From CAYQOX01 sp964419335 (GTDB lineage Bacteria; Hinthialibacterota; Hinthialibacteria; Hinthialibacterales; Hinthialibacteraceae), in contig CAYQOX010000016.1 in the NCBI GenBank assembly GCA_964419335.1, positions 1 to 64,000 on the forward strand: a stretch of 64,000 bases of DNA, read 5' to 3'. Made by a program: the position numbers and the translations under genes. The notes below the pieces were generated by a model, which ran no database searches, was not told the DNA's origin, and worked only from the letters and a program-made list of their open reading frames with translations. Positions 44,577 to 53,608 of the stretch are shown one piece after another. How positions within the stretch are numbered: the first letter of the stretch is position 1; each line of letters starts with the position of its first letter.

Positions 44577-47129
44577 ATGAAAAATCCAACATTCCTTCTT
44601 TTTTTTCTTATAATTATCCTCTCCTCTGGTAGTTCTTCCGTTTCTAGCCAAAGCGAGGAACAACCCATTACTTTTTCAACGTTGATGAACCAATTGGTGG
44701 ATTTAGATCGTATTTTTCTGAAACCTGAGTATACTATAGGGATGTTTTCGAGTTATGATCGCCAAGGTGGAAATCGTGATGGGAATGGTTATTTATTCAA
44801 GGAAGATGATCGTTACGTAATCGCAGAAATGGAAGGCCCTGGGGCGATAACCCGAATATGGTCAAGCAACCCAAAAGGAACGATTCGTATTTATTTGGAT
44901 GGGGAAGAGAAACCTCGTATGGAACGAGCCTTCCGCAATATCTTTAGCAATAGTCGTAAACCGTTTGTCAAACCTTTTGTTTATCATTCTTCTCAAACAA
45001 CCGGTCCTTCCTGGTCTTATATTCCTATTCCTTATGAAACCTCATGTAAAATAACCTTGGATGAAATATGTTATTACCAAATTGATTATATTACTTATCC
45101 TAAAGATCAAAGGGTAAGGAGTTTGGAATACCCTATCACTCAAACGGATTCTATAAAATTAACCGATACGGGCAAACAATTTCAAATTTCTGAGAACCCA
45201 CCCTTTTTTTCTTCTGACGAGATAAAAGAACATAATGTAAAACTCACTATTCCTGCGGGAGAAACCCTTGATATAGCCAATCTCGAAGGCCCGGGCATTA
45301 TTAAAGGAATGCTTATGAAGTGGCCTGATAGTCATCCAGAGATTGGACGTGAGCTATTGCTGTGGGGATTTTGGGATCAAGAGAAATATCCCAGCATTCT
45401 CGCTCCCGTTAGTGATTTTTTTGCCGACCGTGTGCGTTCTCTTGCATTGGGGCAGTACAAAGACGGTTGGCGTTATTGCTATTTTCCTATGCCGTTTTTG
45501 ACGCATGCCCAGTTAAAACTCACCAATAGTCATGAGACCCAAAGCCGGGAGATTGACCTGCGACTTTTTGTGCAAGAACAAGCGAATCTTCCTCATCCTC
45601 TACGTTGTTTTCATGCTTATTGGGAACGTGATAATGACACAACCATAAAGGAGGTGAAACGCCTTAAATCAACCATCGAACCCGTGGTTGACGTTAAGGA
45701 TAATTATTCAGCTCTGTTTGTTCAGGGAAGTGGTCATGTAGTAGGGATCTATATGTTGCGTACGCCATCTCCACAAAGCGATACTATGGTGTTTATCGAC
45801 CAGATTGATGATATCCCTGATTTGCCTGGTACTGGACGATCGGGTTTTTATGATCAAGGAGGAAGGGTGCTTACGACCAACTGGCCATTAGCGGCCGGTG
45901 TTTCTGATTTTCAATCCTTGAATGGCTTACTTCGGCTTTTTTTACCTTCAATAATGCAATTTGATAATGGAATTTATTTTAGTTGCGAGCATGGGAATGC
46001 CAACATGCTTCGCAAAGATATCGCTACCACAACCTACTGGTATCAAGAAGAACCACATGAACGTTTCTCCTGGCCTCTTCCTTCTAAGGGAAGACATTAT
46101 CGCACAACATCTACGACTCAACCTATATATATTTTTGATCAAGAAAAAGGAGTCCCGCAGCGACCCATTGAAGCGGAAGATTATGTGGTAACCACCAACG
46201 GGGGCATATTCGATCCTCAAGATATGCGTCCCTATGGACCCGATTGGAGCAATAACCAACAACTTCGTTTAGAAGCCTTTGGTGAAGGCGCTTCCTTTCG
46301 TATGGAGTTGCCTCCGCGTGAATATTCGGGGTATTACGATTTTGTTGCCCAACTGACGCAATCTCCTGAAGGTGCGCAGATGGAATTGCGTATTGATTCC
46401 AAAACGATTTTTCCTTCTATTGATTTATATGATGAAAACACAAGCCATCGCCGTATTGTTTCATCCCAGCCGATTTTTCTCCATGCTTCTAGTCCTATTC
46501 AGCTCAGCATTTCAATAAAAGGAAAATCGTCGGATTCAGAAGGTCTTGTGGTAGGATTAGATTCTTTTGAATTCAAACCGGTTAAATATACACCTCCTAC
46601 TTTGGCTGTAGAAGGTCCATTTGAGTTGAATCCCGCGGATCAAGAAGATTATGAGCCGCATACAGTAAGTACAAAAGATGGTGAAAAGTTATTGTTGGGC
46701 TATTCTAACAAAGAAAATGATTTCCCTAAAAAAGAAACCCTATCTCCGAATGAGGATGGTTCCTTTGATTTAGGTCTTTTATTAAAATCAACCGGAGTGG
46801 AAGAAGGGGTCTGCTGGGTCACGATGAAGGTAAAGGCTCAAAAAACGGGAATTTATGCGATGGAAATGATACCTTCCTCATCTCCCCCGTTTCTTCTTGA
46901 AAGTGATTCTGATAGGATAAACCCAATCAATCATTCTGTTTTATGGGATGGAATCTATTTACAAGGAGAAGAGAAATACAGATATGATCCTGTAAAACAA
47001 CAGTTATTACCCCAACGATATCGGATTCCATTGAATCCAAAGGAATGCCAGATATCGTGGTTGGTGAAATGTGATCAAGACACGACGATTACACCTTTCA
47101 TTTATGGTTTGAGCGAGGATTTACCTTAA
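44577..47129 (+). CDS. Secreted GH172-like (DUF2961) glycoside hydrolase
   Basis: 850 residues with a Sec signal peptide (FLLFFLIIILSSGSSSV). FSSYDRQGGNRDGNGYL, VIAEMEGPGAITRIWSSNPKG and IRIYLDGEEKPRMER are the start of the DUF2961 domain, now family GH172, whose known members act on arabinofuranosides or fructofuranosides. The double jelly-roll continues to about residue 490 (GRSGFYDQGGRVLTTNWPL). A C-terminal region with IEAEDYVVTTNGGIFDPQ and SGYYDFVAQL looks like a carbohydrate-binding beta-sandwich. The next gene begins 18 nt later. Confidence 0.82.
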   Translation: MKNPTFLLFFLIIILSSGSSSVSSQSEEQPITFSTLMNQLVDLDRIFLKPEYTIGMFSSYDRQGGNRDGNGYLFKEDDRYVIAEMEGPGAITRIWSSNPKGTIRIYLDGEEKPRMERAFRNIFSNSRKPFVKPFVYHSSQTTGPSWSYIPIPYETSCKITLDEICYYQIDYITYPKDQRVRSLEYPITQTDSIKLTDTGKQFQISENPPFFSSDEIKEHNVKLTIPAGETLDIANLEGPGIIKGMLMKWPDSHPEIGRELLLWGFWDQEKYPSILAPVSDFFADRVRSLALGQYKDGWRYCYFPMPFLTHAQLKLTNSHETQSREIDLRLFVQEQANLPHPLRCFHAYWERDNDTTIKEVKRLKSTIEPVVDVKDNYSALFVQGSGHVVGIYMLRTPSPQSDTMVFIDQIDDIPDLPGTGRSGFYDQGGRVLTTNWPLAAGVSDFQSLNGLLRLFLPSIMQFDNGIYFSCEHGNANMLRKDIATTTYWYQEEPHERFSWPLPSKGRHYRTTSTTQPIYIFDQEKGVPQRPIEAEDYVVTTNGGIFDPQDMRPYGPDWSNNQQLRLEAFGEGASFRMELPPREYSGYYDFVAQLTQSPEGAQMELRIDSKTIFPSIDLYDENTSHRRIVSSQPIFLHASSPIQLSISIKGKSSDSEGLVVGLDSFEFKPVKYTPPTLAVEGPFELNPADQEDYEPHTVSTKDGEKLLLGYSNKENDFPKKETLSPNEDGSFDLGLLLKSTGVEEGVCWVTMKVKAQKTGIYAMEMIPSSSPPFLLESDSDRINPINHSVLWDGIYLQGEEKYRYDPVKQQLLPQRYRIPLNPKECQISWLVKCDQDTTITPFIYGLSEDLP

Positions 47130-47147
47130 GCGAGTAGGAGGTCTACT

Positions 47148-47519
47148 TTGAAGATACGAATATCCATAGGTGAAACGACTTTTACTGCGAAATTATATGA
47201 CAATGCAACTGCCCAAGCGATTTATAATGTTCTTCCCTTGGAGCTCCCTTTTAGTCGGTGGGGAGATGAGATTTATTTTAGCATACCCGCGCCGTTGGAT
47301 TTGGAAGAAAGCCAAGAGATTGTGGAAGTGGGAGACTTGGCCTACTGGCCGCCGGGGAACGCTTTTTGTATTTTTTATGGGAAAACACCCGCTTCGACTG
47401 ATGAGCAGCCACGTGCCGCTAGTGCAGTGACCGTATTTGGGAAGATAGAAGGTGATGCCACCCAGTTACGTGATATTGAAGGGGACACCATCAAAGTTGA
47501 ACCTCTGGAGGAAGAGTAA
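47148..47519 (+). CDS. Cyclophilin-like fold protein (DUF369/TM1367-like)
   Basis: 123 residues. IRISIGETTFTAKLYDNATAQAIYNVLPLELPFSRWGDEIYFSIP and EVGDLAYWPPGNAFCIFYGKTPAS match the cyclophilin-like domain of the TM1367 type. Prolyl isomerase activity is not established for this family. TTG is the start: AGGAGG lies 6 nt upstream, a near-perfect site, and there is no better ATG. It sits between two secreted sugar-active proteins and is probably co-transcribed with both. Confidence 0.82.
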   Translation: MKIRISIGETTFTAKLYDNATAQAIYNVLPLELPFSRWGDEIYFSIPAPLDLEESQEIVEVGDLAYWPPGNAFCIFYGKTPASTDEQPRAASAVTVFGKIEGDATQLRDIEGDTIKVEPLEEE

Positions 47520-47574
47520 ATCGAGGGTAACATCATTTACCCATCATATTTTAAAGAAAAAAGGAGAAAGACCG

Positions 47575-48492
47575 ATGCGTACGAAGACGATTTGTCTAAC
47601 CCTTCCGCTCGTAGTATTAACCGCAGTGAGTTTCACTCCCGTGACTTATGCTGAAGATCTATCCGATATTGTGGCTCAAGAAGCAGTGCAGCTGGGTACA
47701 GGGCTCCAGTTTACTGAAGGTCCTGTCTGGCATAAGGACGGATATGTTCTTTTCAGCGATATTCCCGCCAATCATATCATGAAATGGAGTGCAAGTGATG
47801 GACTTAGTATATGGCGTGAAGACAGCGGGAATTCCAACGGCTTAACTTTCGACAATGAAGGTCGTCTGATTGCATGTGAACATGGAAACCGTCGGGTTTC
47901 CCGTACGGAGAGTGATGGTTCGACCACTGTTATTGCGAGCCATTATGATGGAAAGCGCCTCAATAGTCCCAACGATTGTGATGTGCGTTCTGATGGGATG
48001 ATCTTTTTCACGGATCCATCTTATGGTGTGCAAGAAAGCGAGCGGGAATTGGATTTCAAAGGTGTCTTTCGTGTGATGCCCGGTGAAGATCCGGTATTGC
48101 TCATCGATGATTTCGTTATGCCCAACGGTATTTGTTTTTCCCCGGATGAGAAACTGGTTTACATCGCTGATTCGGATCCAAGTGGGAATGAGATTCGGGT
48201 ATATAAAGTGCAAGATGATGGAACTTTGACCGATGGTAAGAAATTCGCGGATCATGGATCAGATGGAATGAAAGTGGATGTCGAGGGACGTCTTTATACC
48301 ACTACCAGAGATGGTGTGGTTGTATACTCTCCCGATGGAACTCGTATCGGCGCGATAAAGGTTGGTGAGCATCCTGCCAACTGTGGTTTTGGAGGCCCTG
48401 AAAATCGGACTCTCTATATTACCGCGCGTAACGGCTTTTATGCGGTCAAACTGAAGACTCCGGGTGTACCTGTTTGGTCTTTAGAGGAATAA
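47575..48492 (+). CDS. Secreted SMP-30/gluconolactonase-type lactonase
   Basis: 305 residues with a signal peptide ending near TYAED. FTEGPVWHKDGYVLFSDIPANHIMKW, NGLTFDNEGRLIACEHGNRRVSR, LNSPNDCDVRSDGMIFFTDPSYG and MPNGICFSPDEKLVYIADSD are the six-bladed propeller motifs with the metal-binding Glu, Asn and Asp residues. Members hydrolyse sugar lactones. Export points to periplasmic sugar oxidation, consistent with the Tat Gfo/Idh dehydrogenase. AAGGAG precedes the ATG, and a terminator follows. Confidence 0.93.
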   Translation: MRTKTICLTLPLVVLTAVSFTPVTYAEDLSDIVAQEAVQLGTGLQFTEGPVWHKDGYVLFSDIPANHIMKWSASDGLSIWREDSGNSNGLTFDNEGRLIACEHGNRRVSRTESDGSTTVIASHYDGKRLNSPNDCDVRSDGMIFFTDPSYGVQESERELDFKGVFRVMPGEDPVLLIDDFVMPNGICFSPDEKLVYIADSDPSGNEIRVYKVQDDGTLTDGKKFADHGSDGMKVDVEGRLYTTTRDGVVVYSPDGTRIGAIKVGEHPANCGFGGPENRTLYITARNGFYAVKLKTPGVPVWSLEE

Positions 48493-48526
48493 TGAATTAG
48501 ATTAACCACGTCTTGGTATCTTTACT

Positions 48527-48561
48527 CCCGCCGTGGGTGTCATGCTTGCGGCGGGTTTTTT
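48527..48561 (+). terminator. Rho-independent terminator
   Basis: CCCGCCG (48527-48533) pairs with CGGCGGG (48549-48555), followed by six T residues. It ends the lactonase transcript. Confidence 0.88.
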
Positions 48562-48802
48562 AGTATTCAATTCGCTTTAAGGGCCCCTATTTATCCCCTT
48601 CAAAAAAAATGAGCAAACACGTATCATTCTACGTATGATCAATATAATACAGAATCATTTTTTCCAATGATGAACCAAAGTAATTAAAAAAAATAATAGA
48701 ATCATAAAATGTTTTTAAGGAATAGTATTCATTCATTCGAATGCAACGATGCTTTTTTTCATAAAAATATTCAAAATTCATTGATGGAGCAAGGAGATAA
48801 TC

Positions 48803-49729
48803 ATGCAGAACAAAATCACAGTCGTTGGAGCGGGCAATGTGGGCGCTACGTGTGCTCTTTATTTGGCTCAGCAGGAACTAGGAGATCTATGTCTGATCGA
48901 TATTGTTGAAGGTATGCCACAAGGTAAAGCCTTGGATATATTACAATGCTCTTCCATTCTCGATTTTGACAGTAACGTGGTTGGGACTAATGATTATAAT
49001 GATACCGCGAATTCCGATATCGTGATCATCACAGCGGGTCTTGCGCGTAAACCCGGGATGGATCGATTAGAATTGCTTGAAAAAAATGCCAACATCGTCA
49101 GTGAAATTGTAGATAATGTAGTAAAGACCTCGCCGGATTCGATCATCCTCATGGTGACCAACCCAATCGACGTAATGGTGTACCTTGCCTATAAGCGTTC
49201 TGGCTTTCCTAGCAATCGTGTGATTGGACAGGCTGGAATTCTGGATTGCGCTCGTTACGCGACCTTTATATCAATGGAATTAGGAGTTTCACCGAAAGAA
49301 GTCAATGCTATGATTTTGGGGGGACATGGTGATTCGATGGTTCCACTACCACGTTTCAGCACCGTATCAGGCATTCCCATCACCGAGTTGATTCCACCCA
49401 ATCGAATTAAAGCCATTAGTGATCGCGCTCGTACAGGGGGTGGAGAAATCGTGAAGCTTTTAGGAAGTGGAAGCGCCTATTACGCTCCCGCGGCGGCGAC
49501 CGTGAAAATGGTAGAATCCATCCTCCATGACTCCAATCATGTTTTGCCTTGCTCCTGCTATCTCACAGGACAATATAAAATTAATGACCTCTATGTGGGT
49601 GTACCCGCCAAATTAGGACGCCAAGGAGTGACTGAGATTATCGAATTGAACCTTGATTCTGCCGAGGAACAAGCATTATTAAATTCTGCAGAGATTTATC
49701 GTAAAAGCATTGGCGAATTGGGGTTATAA
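48803..49729 (+). CDS. mdh: Malate dehydrogenase (LDH-like type)
   Basis: 308 residues. The NAD site VVGAGNVGATCA and the cofactor-defining acidic end of strand 2 (LIDIVEG) are followed by the substrate loop GLARKPGMDR, whose Arg pattern specifies malate over lactate. VTNPIDVM, QAGILDCARY and the catalytic His in LGGHGDSMVP are intact. It interconverts malate and oxaloacetate in the TCA cycle. AAGGAG lies upstream, and about 240 AT-rich bases precede it. A hairpin terminator follows. Confidence 0.96.
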   Translation: MQNKITVVGAGNVGATCALYLAQQELGDLCLIDIVEGMPQGKALDILQCSSILDFDSNVVGTNDYNDTANSDIVIITAGLARKPGMDRLELLEKNANIVSEIVDNVVKTSPDSIILMVTNPIDVMVYLAYKRSGFPSNRVIGQAGILDCARYATFISMELGVSPKEVNAMILGGHGDSMVPLPRFSTVSGIPITELIPPNRIKAISDRARTGGGEIVKLLGSGSAYYAPAAATVKMVESILHDSNHVLPCSCYLTGQYKINDLYVGVPAKLGRQGVTEIIELNLDSAEEQALLNSAEIYRKSIGELGL

Positions 49730-49740
49730 CCGGTACAATA

Positions 49741-49783
49741 AAACCACACCGCGTTTGTGTTCGTTCCATACGCGGTGTGGTTT
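49741..49783. terminator. Terminator-like hairpin after mdh
   Basis: AAACCACACCGCGT (49741-49754) pairs perfectly with ACGCGGTGTGGTTT (49770-49783), a 14-bp stem. The A/T ends allow weak U-tracts in both directions. Confidence 0.75.
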
Positions 49784-49814
49784 GAATAACTCCAACAAAG
49801 CGAAAGAAACTCCT

Positions 49815-50472
49815 ATGTTAATCAAATTTTTAGGTCATTCGTGTTTTTATATTAAATCAGAAGAGGGGTTGTCAGTTTTAACAGATCCTTATAAATCCGG
49901 CGCTTATGGAGGCGCATTAAATTACGTACCGGTTACCGAATCTGCGGATATTGTTGTGCTTNNNNNNNNNNCATGAGCATGAGGATCATGCCGAAGTGAA
50001 AAACTTACCCAATTCACCCTTGATGATTCGCGCGGGTTGTCGGGCGATGGGGGTAGAATTTGATGTTGTCCAAACGTGGCATGATGATCAGCAGGGAGAA
50101 AAGCGTGGTTCTAACCGGGTAACCGTTTTCTGTTTGGATGAGATACGAATTTGCCATCTTGGCGATTTAGGACATCTCTTAACTCAAGAACAACTCGATG
50201 AAATCGACAAGGTTGATATCTTGCTGGTACCCATCGGCGGAACTTATACGATTGATTCGAAACAGGCGAGCGAGGTGGTTGATCAGATTGATCCGAAGAT
50301 TGCCATTCCCATGCACTTTAAGACTGATCGATGCGCTTTTCCTATCGAACCGGTGGAAGCCTTTTTACAAAACAAAAGCAATGTCCGACGGGCTCAAGGT
50401 TCTGAAGTGATGATAAAAAAGGAAGATTTCCCAAAAGAGCGAACCATTTTATGTCTCGAGCCGGCAAATTAA
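49815..50472 (+). CDS. UlaG-like metallo-beta-lactamase-fold hydrolase, broken by an assembly gap
   Basis: MLIKFLGHSCFYIKSEEGLSVLTDP opens a UlaG-type (L-ascorbate-6-phosphate-lactonase-like) metal hydrolase. HEHEDH is the metal-binding motif after the gap, followed by GDLGHLLTQEQLDEI, LLVPIGGTYTID and IPMHFKTD. The 10 N at 49962-49971 put the two halves in different frames. Both flanks end on codon boundaries and read as one protein, so the true gap must be a multiple of three. About two residues (V/I-T/S) are missing by comparison with the family. Treat it as one intact gene. Confidence 0.85.
49962..49971. other. Short assembly gap (10 N) inside a gene
   Basis: Ten unknown bases directly before the codons for HEHEDH. 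The arbitrary length creates a false frameshift. Confidence 0.97.
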
Positions 50473-50564
50473 TTTCTTGTGATTCATGTGGATGATGATA
50501 GGCGTACAAGATGTGTTCAATGTCGTATTGCATGTGATCTCTAAAAATACATAGATTAAACATC

Positions 50565-50903
50565 ATGAAAAAAATTGAAGCGATTATTAAACCTTTTAAG
50601 TTAGATGAAGTGAAAGATGCTCTTAATGATCTCGGGATTGTCGGAATGACTATTTCTGAAGTGCGTGGTTTTGGGCGGCAAAAAGGCCATAAAGAACTCT
50701 TCCGTGGCAGTGAATATGTGGTGGATCTTTTGCCAAAGATTAAAATCGAAGTGGTGGTAAAAGAGGAACTCGCACGACAGGTTGTGGAAACCATCATGGA
50801 AACCGCGCGTACCGGAAATATTGGTGATGGAAAGATTTTTGTATCCAGTATGGATGAAATTTACCGCATTCGTACTGGCGAAGAAGGTGAGAGTGCATTC
50901 TAA
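50565..50903 (+). CDS. glnB: Nitrogen regulatory protein PII
   Basis: 112 residues, the standard PII length. MKKIEAIIKPFKLDEVKDAL starts the fold. The T-loop RGSEYVVDLLPK carries Tyr51, the uridylylation site, and the B-loop (TARTGNIGDGKIFV) and C-loop (IRIRTGE) bind ATP and 2-oxoglutarate. It senses carbon/nitrogen and energy state. No amtB, glnA or glnD is adjacent, so GlnB and GlnK cannot be separated by context. Confidence 0.96.
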   Translation: MKKIEAIIKPFKLDEVKDALNDLGIVGMTISEVRGFGRQKGHKELFRGSEYVVDLLPKIKIEVVVKEELARQVVETIMETARTGNIGDGKIFVSSMDEIYRIRTGEEGESAF

Positions 50904-50966
50904 TCGATCTATCATGGATTTAACATATATTCGACTTGAATCTAATGTAGGGATGTACATCCTGAG

Positions 50967-52694
50967 ATGACGGCCTATTTTCCTGTAGCCGATCTGTATA
51001 CACTTAATCTTCGAGCTTGGATTCATCGTTTTCCCAAATGTGATTATCTTCCAACCAATCCGCCGAACTCCTCCATAGAATGGTGCCCCACATATCCTGA
51101 CGCTTCGATTCCCGAAGCAACCCGGCTTCTGGTCCTTCAACATCCCGACACATTGCCTTTCTTCTATTCCACCTGGGCATGGAAAGCCGATCGTGCAATT
51201 GCGATCATCGAACCCAAGCTTTCCTATTTACGTGATATATTCTTTCTCTATGATTGGCGGGAAACTATACTCAGTCCTTATGTGTTTTGGTTTGTAGGCG
51301 ATCAATGGGAAGAGGATTTACGTGAATTTATCTATCAGCATGGGGTATTTCATTATCCCACAGAATCTTGTTATATCTTTCCACCTTCTTCATCATTCAT
51401 ATACGACATTCTTCCTTCAGCATTCACAACAGCACGGAATAAATTTAATGATCAGTGGAAAAACTTCATCCAGAAAACTTCGCCAAGTCAATCTCCTCGG
51501 ATCTGGACTCATTGTGAGCCGTCAGCAGCCATCTATCAGGGAATGACGCATGCTTATATAAATGCCATTCAATCGCAGGGATGCTCCACATGGGTTTCCT
51601 TTTTACGAACTGGTTGGGCGAGCGATAAGAAAATCCTGACTGAATTCGTTAATTTCGCTCCTGATTTTTGTTTTTTTATCAATGGTCCTAGTCAACATAT
51701 ATTTAATCATCTTGGCTTTCCACAATCGATGTGTCAGAAAATACCTTCCAAAACGATAACCTGGTATGTAGATCATCCTCGTTTTCTTACAAGTTCATCC
51801 AGCAAGTTTCAGTCCTGTCAACAAGACCATATTGCAGTATGCGATCGTGCCTATATCCCTTGGTTTCAACCTTATCGATCCCGTTCGCTTTTTCATCTTC
51901 CTCATGCCGCTACTCTCCATTGTCAAGGTGAATACCAAGAGCATTTTGATTACCCAATTGTCTATGTTGGTAGTATTATTAATCCACAAAATGCCATAGA
52001 GACTTTATCCGCCGCCTCACGTGAGACACTCAATCGTGGGATCCACGAGATGCAGGGAAAGCGGACTCCTCTCCTTGATTTCAAGGAGTACCCTTTAGAG
52101 CCTTCTATCCGCAATGAACTCACGCAATGTGCGATCCAATTTTTGCAGATCCATATGAAGAAAAGTTTTTCAGATCCCAGTCAAGCCCTGGATTATTTCT
52201 TTTATGTCGTTGCCACCTTTCAGAGACGCTTGAGCCTCGTAAAAAAACTGCTTCCCTTGGGATTGCATATTTTTGGCCCCAATGATTGGCTGCCCTTGGT
52301 AGGAGATGAATATTCTCATCGTGTGCATGGAACCGTTGATCAACAGGAACTAGCCGATTGTTATGCCTCTGCGAAAATGCAGTTGAACCTTCATAGCCTG
52401 CAATGTCCGACGGCAATCAATCCTCGTGTGTATGATGTTCCCTATGCGGGAGGGCTGATCCTCACCGACTGGGTTGAGGAAATGGATAGAACGGAGTTTC
52501 GCGATGGGGAACATGGTGTGGTTGTAAAAGATGAGAAAGAGTGGCGAAGCAAAATCGAATATTATCTTACTCATCCCGATGAACGTGCGTATATACGCCA
52601 AAATTCACGATCTTGGGTTTTGGAAAACCATACGGTTGAATGTCGGGTTCAAACCTTGATGCATCATGTGCGTAAAGGGGAACACTCATCATGA
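50967..52694 (+). CDS. CgeB-like glycosyltransferase
   Basis: 575 residues with no signal peptide. The middle (ITWYVDHPRFL, HIAVCDRAYIPWFQ, LFHLPHAAT, YPIVYVGSI) and C-terminal region (LGLHIFGPNDWLPLV, VHGTVDQQELADCYASAKMQLNLHSLQ, NPRVYDVPYAGGLILTDWVEEM) match CgeB/Glyco_trans_1_2 proteins, often found in flagellin or spore-coat glycosylation islands. The first 180 residues do not match a family I know. It overlaps the Maf-like gene by 4 nt. A role in flagellin glycosylation is inference from the pairing and from the two flagellins in the window. Confidence 0.75.
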   Translation: MTAYFPVADLYTLNLRAWIHRFPKCDYLPTNPPNSSIEWCPTYPDASIPEATRLLVLQHPDTLPFFYSTWAWKADRAIAIIEPKLSYLRDIFFLYDWRETILSPYVFWFVGDQWEEDLREFIYQHGVFHYPTESCYIFPPSSSFIYDILPSAFTTARNKFNDQWKNFIQKTSPSQSPRIWTHCEPSAAIYQGMTHAYINAIQSQGCSTWVSFLRTGWASDKKILTEFVNFAPDFCFFINGPSQHIFNHLGFPQSMCQKIPSKTITWYVDHPRFLTSSSSKFQSCQQDHIAVCDRAYIPWFQPYRSRSLFHLPHAATLHCQGEYQEHFDYPIVYVGSIINPQNAIETLSAASRETLNRGIHEMQGKRTPLLDFKEYPLEPSIRNELTQCAIQFLQIHMKKSFSDPSQALDYFFYVVATFQRRLSLVKKLLPLGLHIFGPNDWLPLVGDEYSHRVHGTVDQQELADCYASAKMQLNLHSLQCPTAINPRVYDVPYAGGLILTDWVEEMDRTEFRDGEHGVVVKDEKEWRSKIEYYLTHPDERAYIRQNSRSWVLENHTVECRVQTLMHHVRKGEHSS

Positions 52695-53569
52695 GTCAAT
52701 CCCTCTATCGAGTTAATCTCGAATGCGTGCGAAATCATCACCCCGGGATGCGGATTGGTAACGATCGTTATCAACCTGTCGCTCGCATTGATGGCTTTTT
52801 TTATGCTCGTATATGGGGTGACGAGGGACATTATACCGTTTCCCAAAAAGAAAATATCGCCCTTGATCTATATACTTTCCGTCAGGAAATTCATAACGCA
52901 GTTCATCATGGAGCCGATCTCTTTTTCCTTCTCGGTCTAGGATTAGGCTATCGCCTTCGGGCAATAAGCGCTACGCTCCAAACCTATCCGCAGGTTCAAC
53001 TTGTCGTGTTGGAAGAGAATCCTTCCATGATCAATTTAGCATGCCATTGTAGTGATTTACGGGAGGTATTCCGATCACAGAAGATCGCTTGGGTTATTAA
53101 TCCCGACCTTCAAAACGCAGTTCAGCAAGCTATTCAGAGTTACTCGTGGTTTGGGGCAAATCAAAGCGTTTTCTTTTGGGGATATCAAACCCATGAGCAG
53201 GCGTTTCAGCCGGATTACATGAACCTAGCCCAACGGATCACCCAATATATTCAGCAATCACAACGCGATTTTGCCCAACATTGGAGAAACTGGCTTCGTG
53301 TACAAATTCACACTGCATCGCAGCGTACGGCGTTGATTTTACCCGATACATTATCTTCACACCAGATAGAAATCCTTCGCAAGCAATATTCTCCGCATGC
53401 AGAAATCACCATACCGACCCAACGTTATTGTTCCAACACATATCTTATGCAGAAAATCATGAAGGCTAATACGAATCATCTGCTTTGGATTAATCTTGAA
53501 CCCGGCACAGGCATGCCAAAGGAAGTATTCGATCATTTGCCGCTCAAAAATGATAAAATTAAGGTTTAG
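52691..53569 (+). CDS. Maf-like flagellin glycosylation protein (N-terminal Maf-type domain)
   Basis: 292 residues. DLFFLLGLGLGYRLRAI and VQLVVLEENPSMINLA resemble the Rossmann-like N-terminal domain of motility-associated factor (Maf) glycosyltransferases. The central DUF115/MptE-like catalytic part of full Maf proteins (600 or more residues) is absent or much diverged, so this is either a short relative or the first half of a split system with the coupled CgeB-like gene. The 4-nt overlap (ATGA) indicates coupled translation. Confidence 0.6.
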   Translation: MSQSLYRVNLECVRNHHPGMRIGNDRYQPVARIDGFFYARIWGDEGHYTVSQKENIALDLYTFRQEIHNAVHHGADLFFLLGLGLGYRLRAISATLQTYPQVQLVVLEENPSMINLACHCSDLREVFRSQKIAWVINPDLQNAVQQAIQSYSWFGANQSVFFWGYQTHEQAFQPDYMNLAQRITQYIQQSQRDFAQHWRNWLRVQIHTASQRTALILPDTLSSHQIEILRKQYSPHAEITIPTQRYCSNTYLMQKIMKANTNHLLWINLEPGTGMPKEVFDHLPLKNDKIKV

Positions 53570-53608
53570 GGAGAATAGAACCGAAGAAGAAAGGCGGACT
53601 GAATGCAT

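Noticed and set aside
48600..48660. Promoter for mdh with TATAAT-like hexamer near 48648
   Set aside because: No convincing -35 at correct spacing in very AT-rich sequence.
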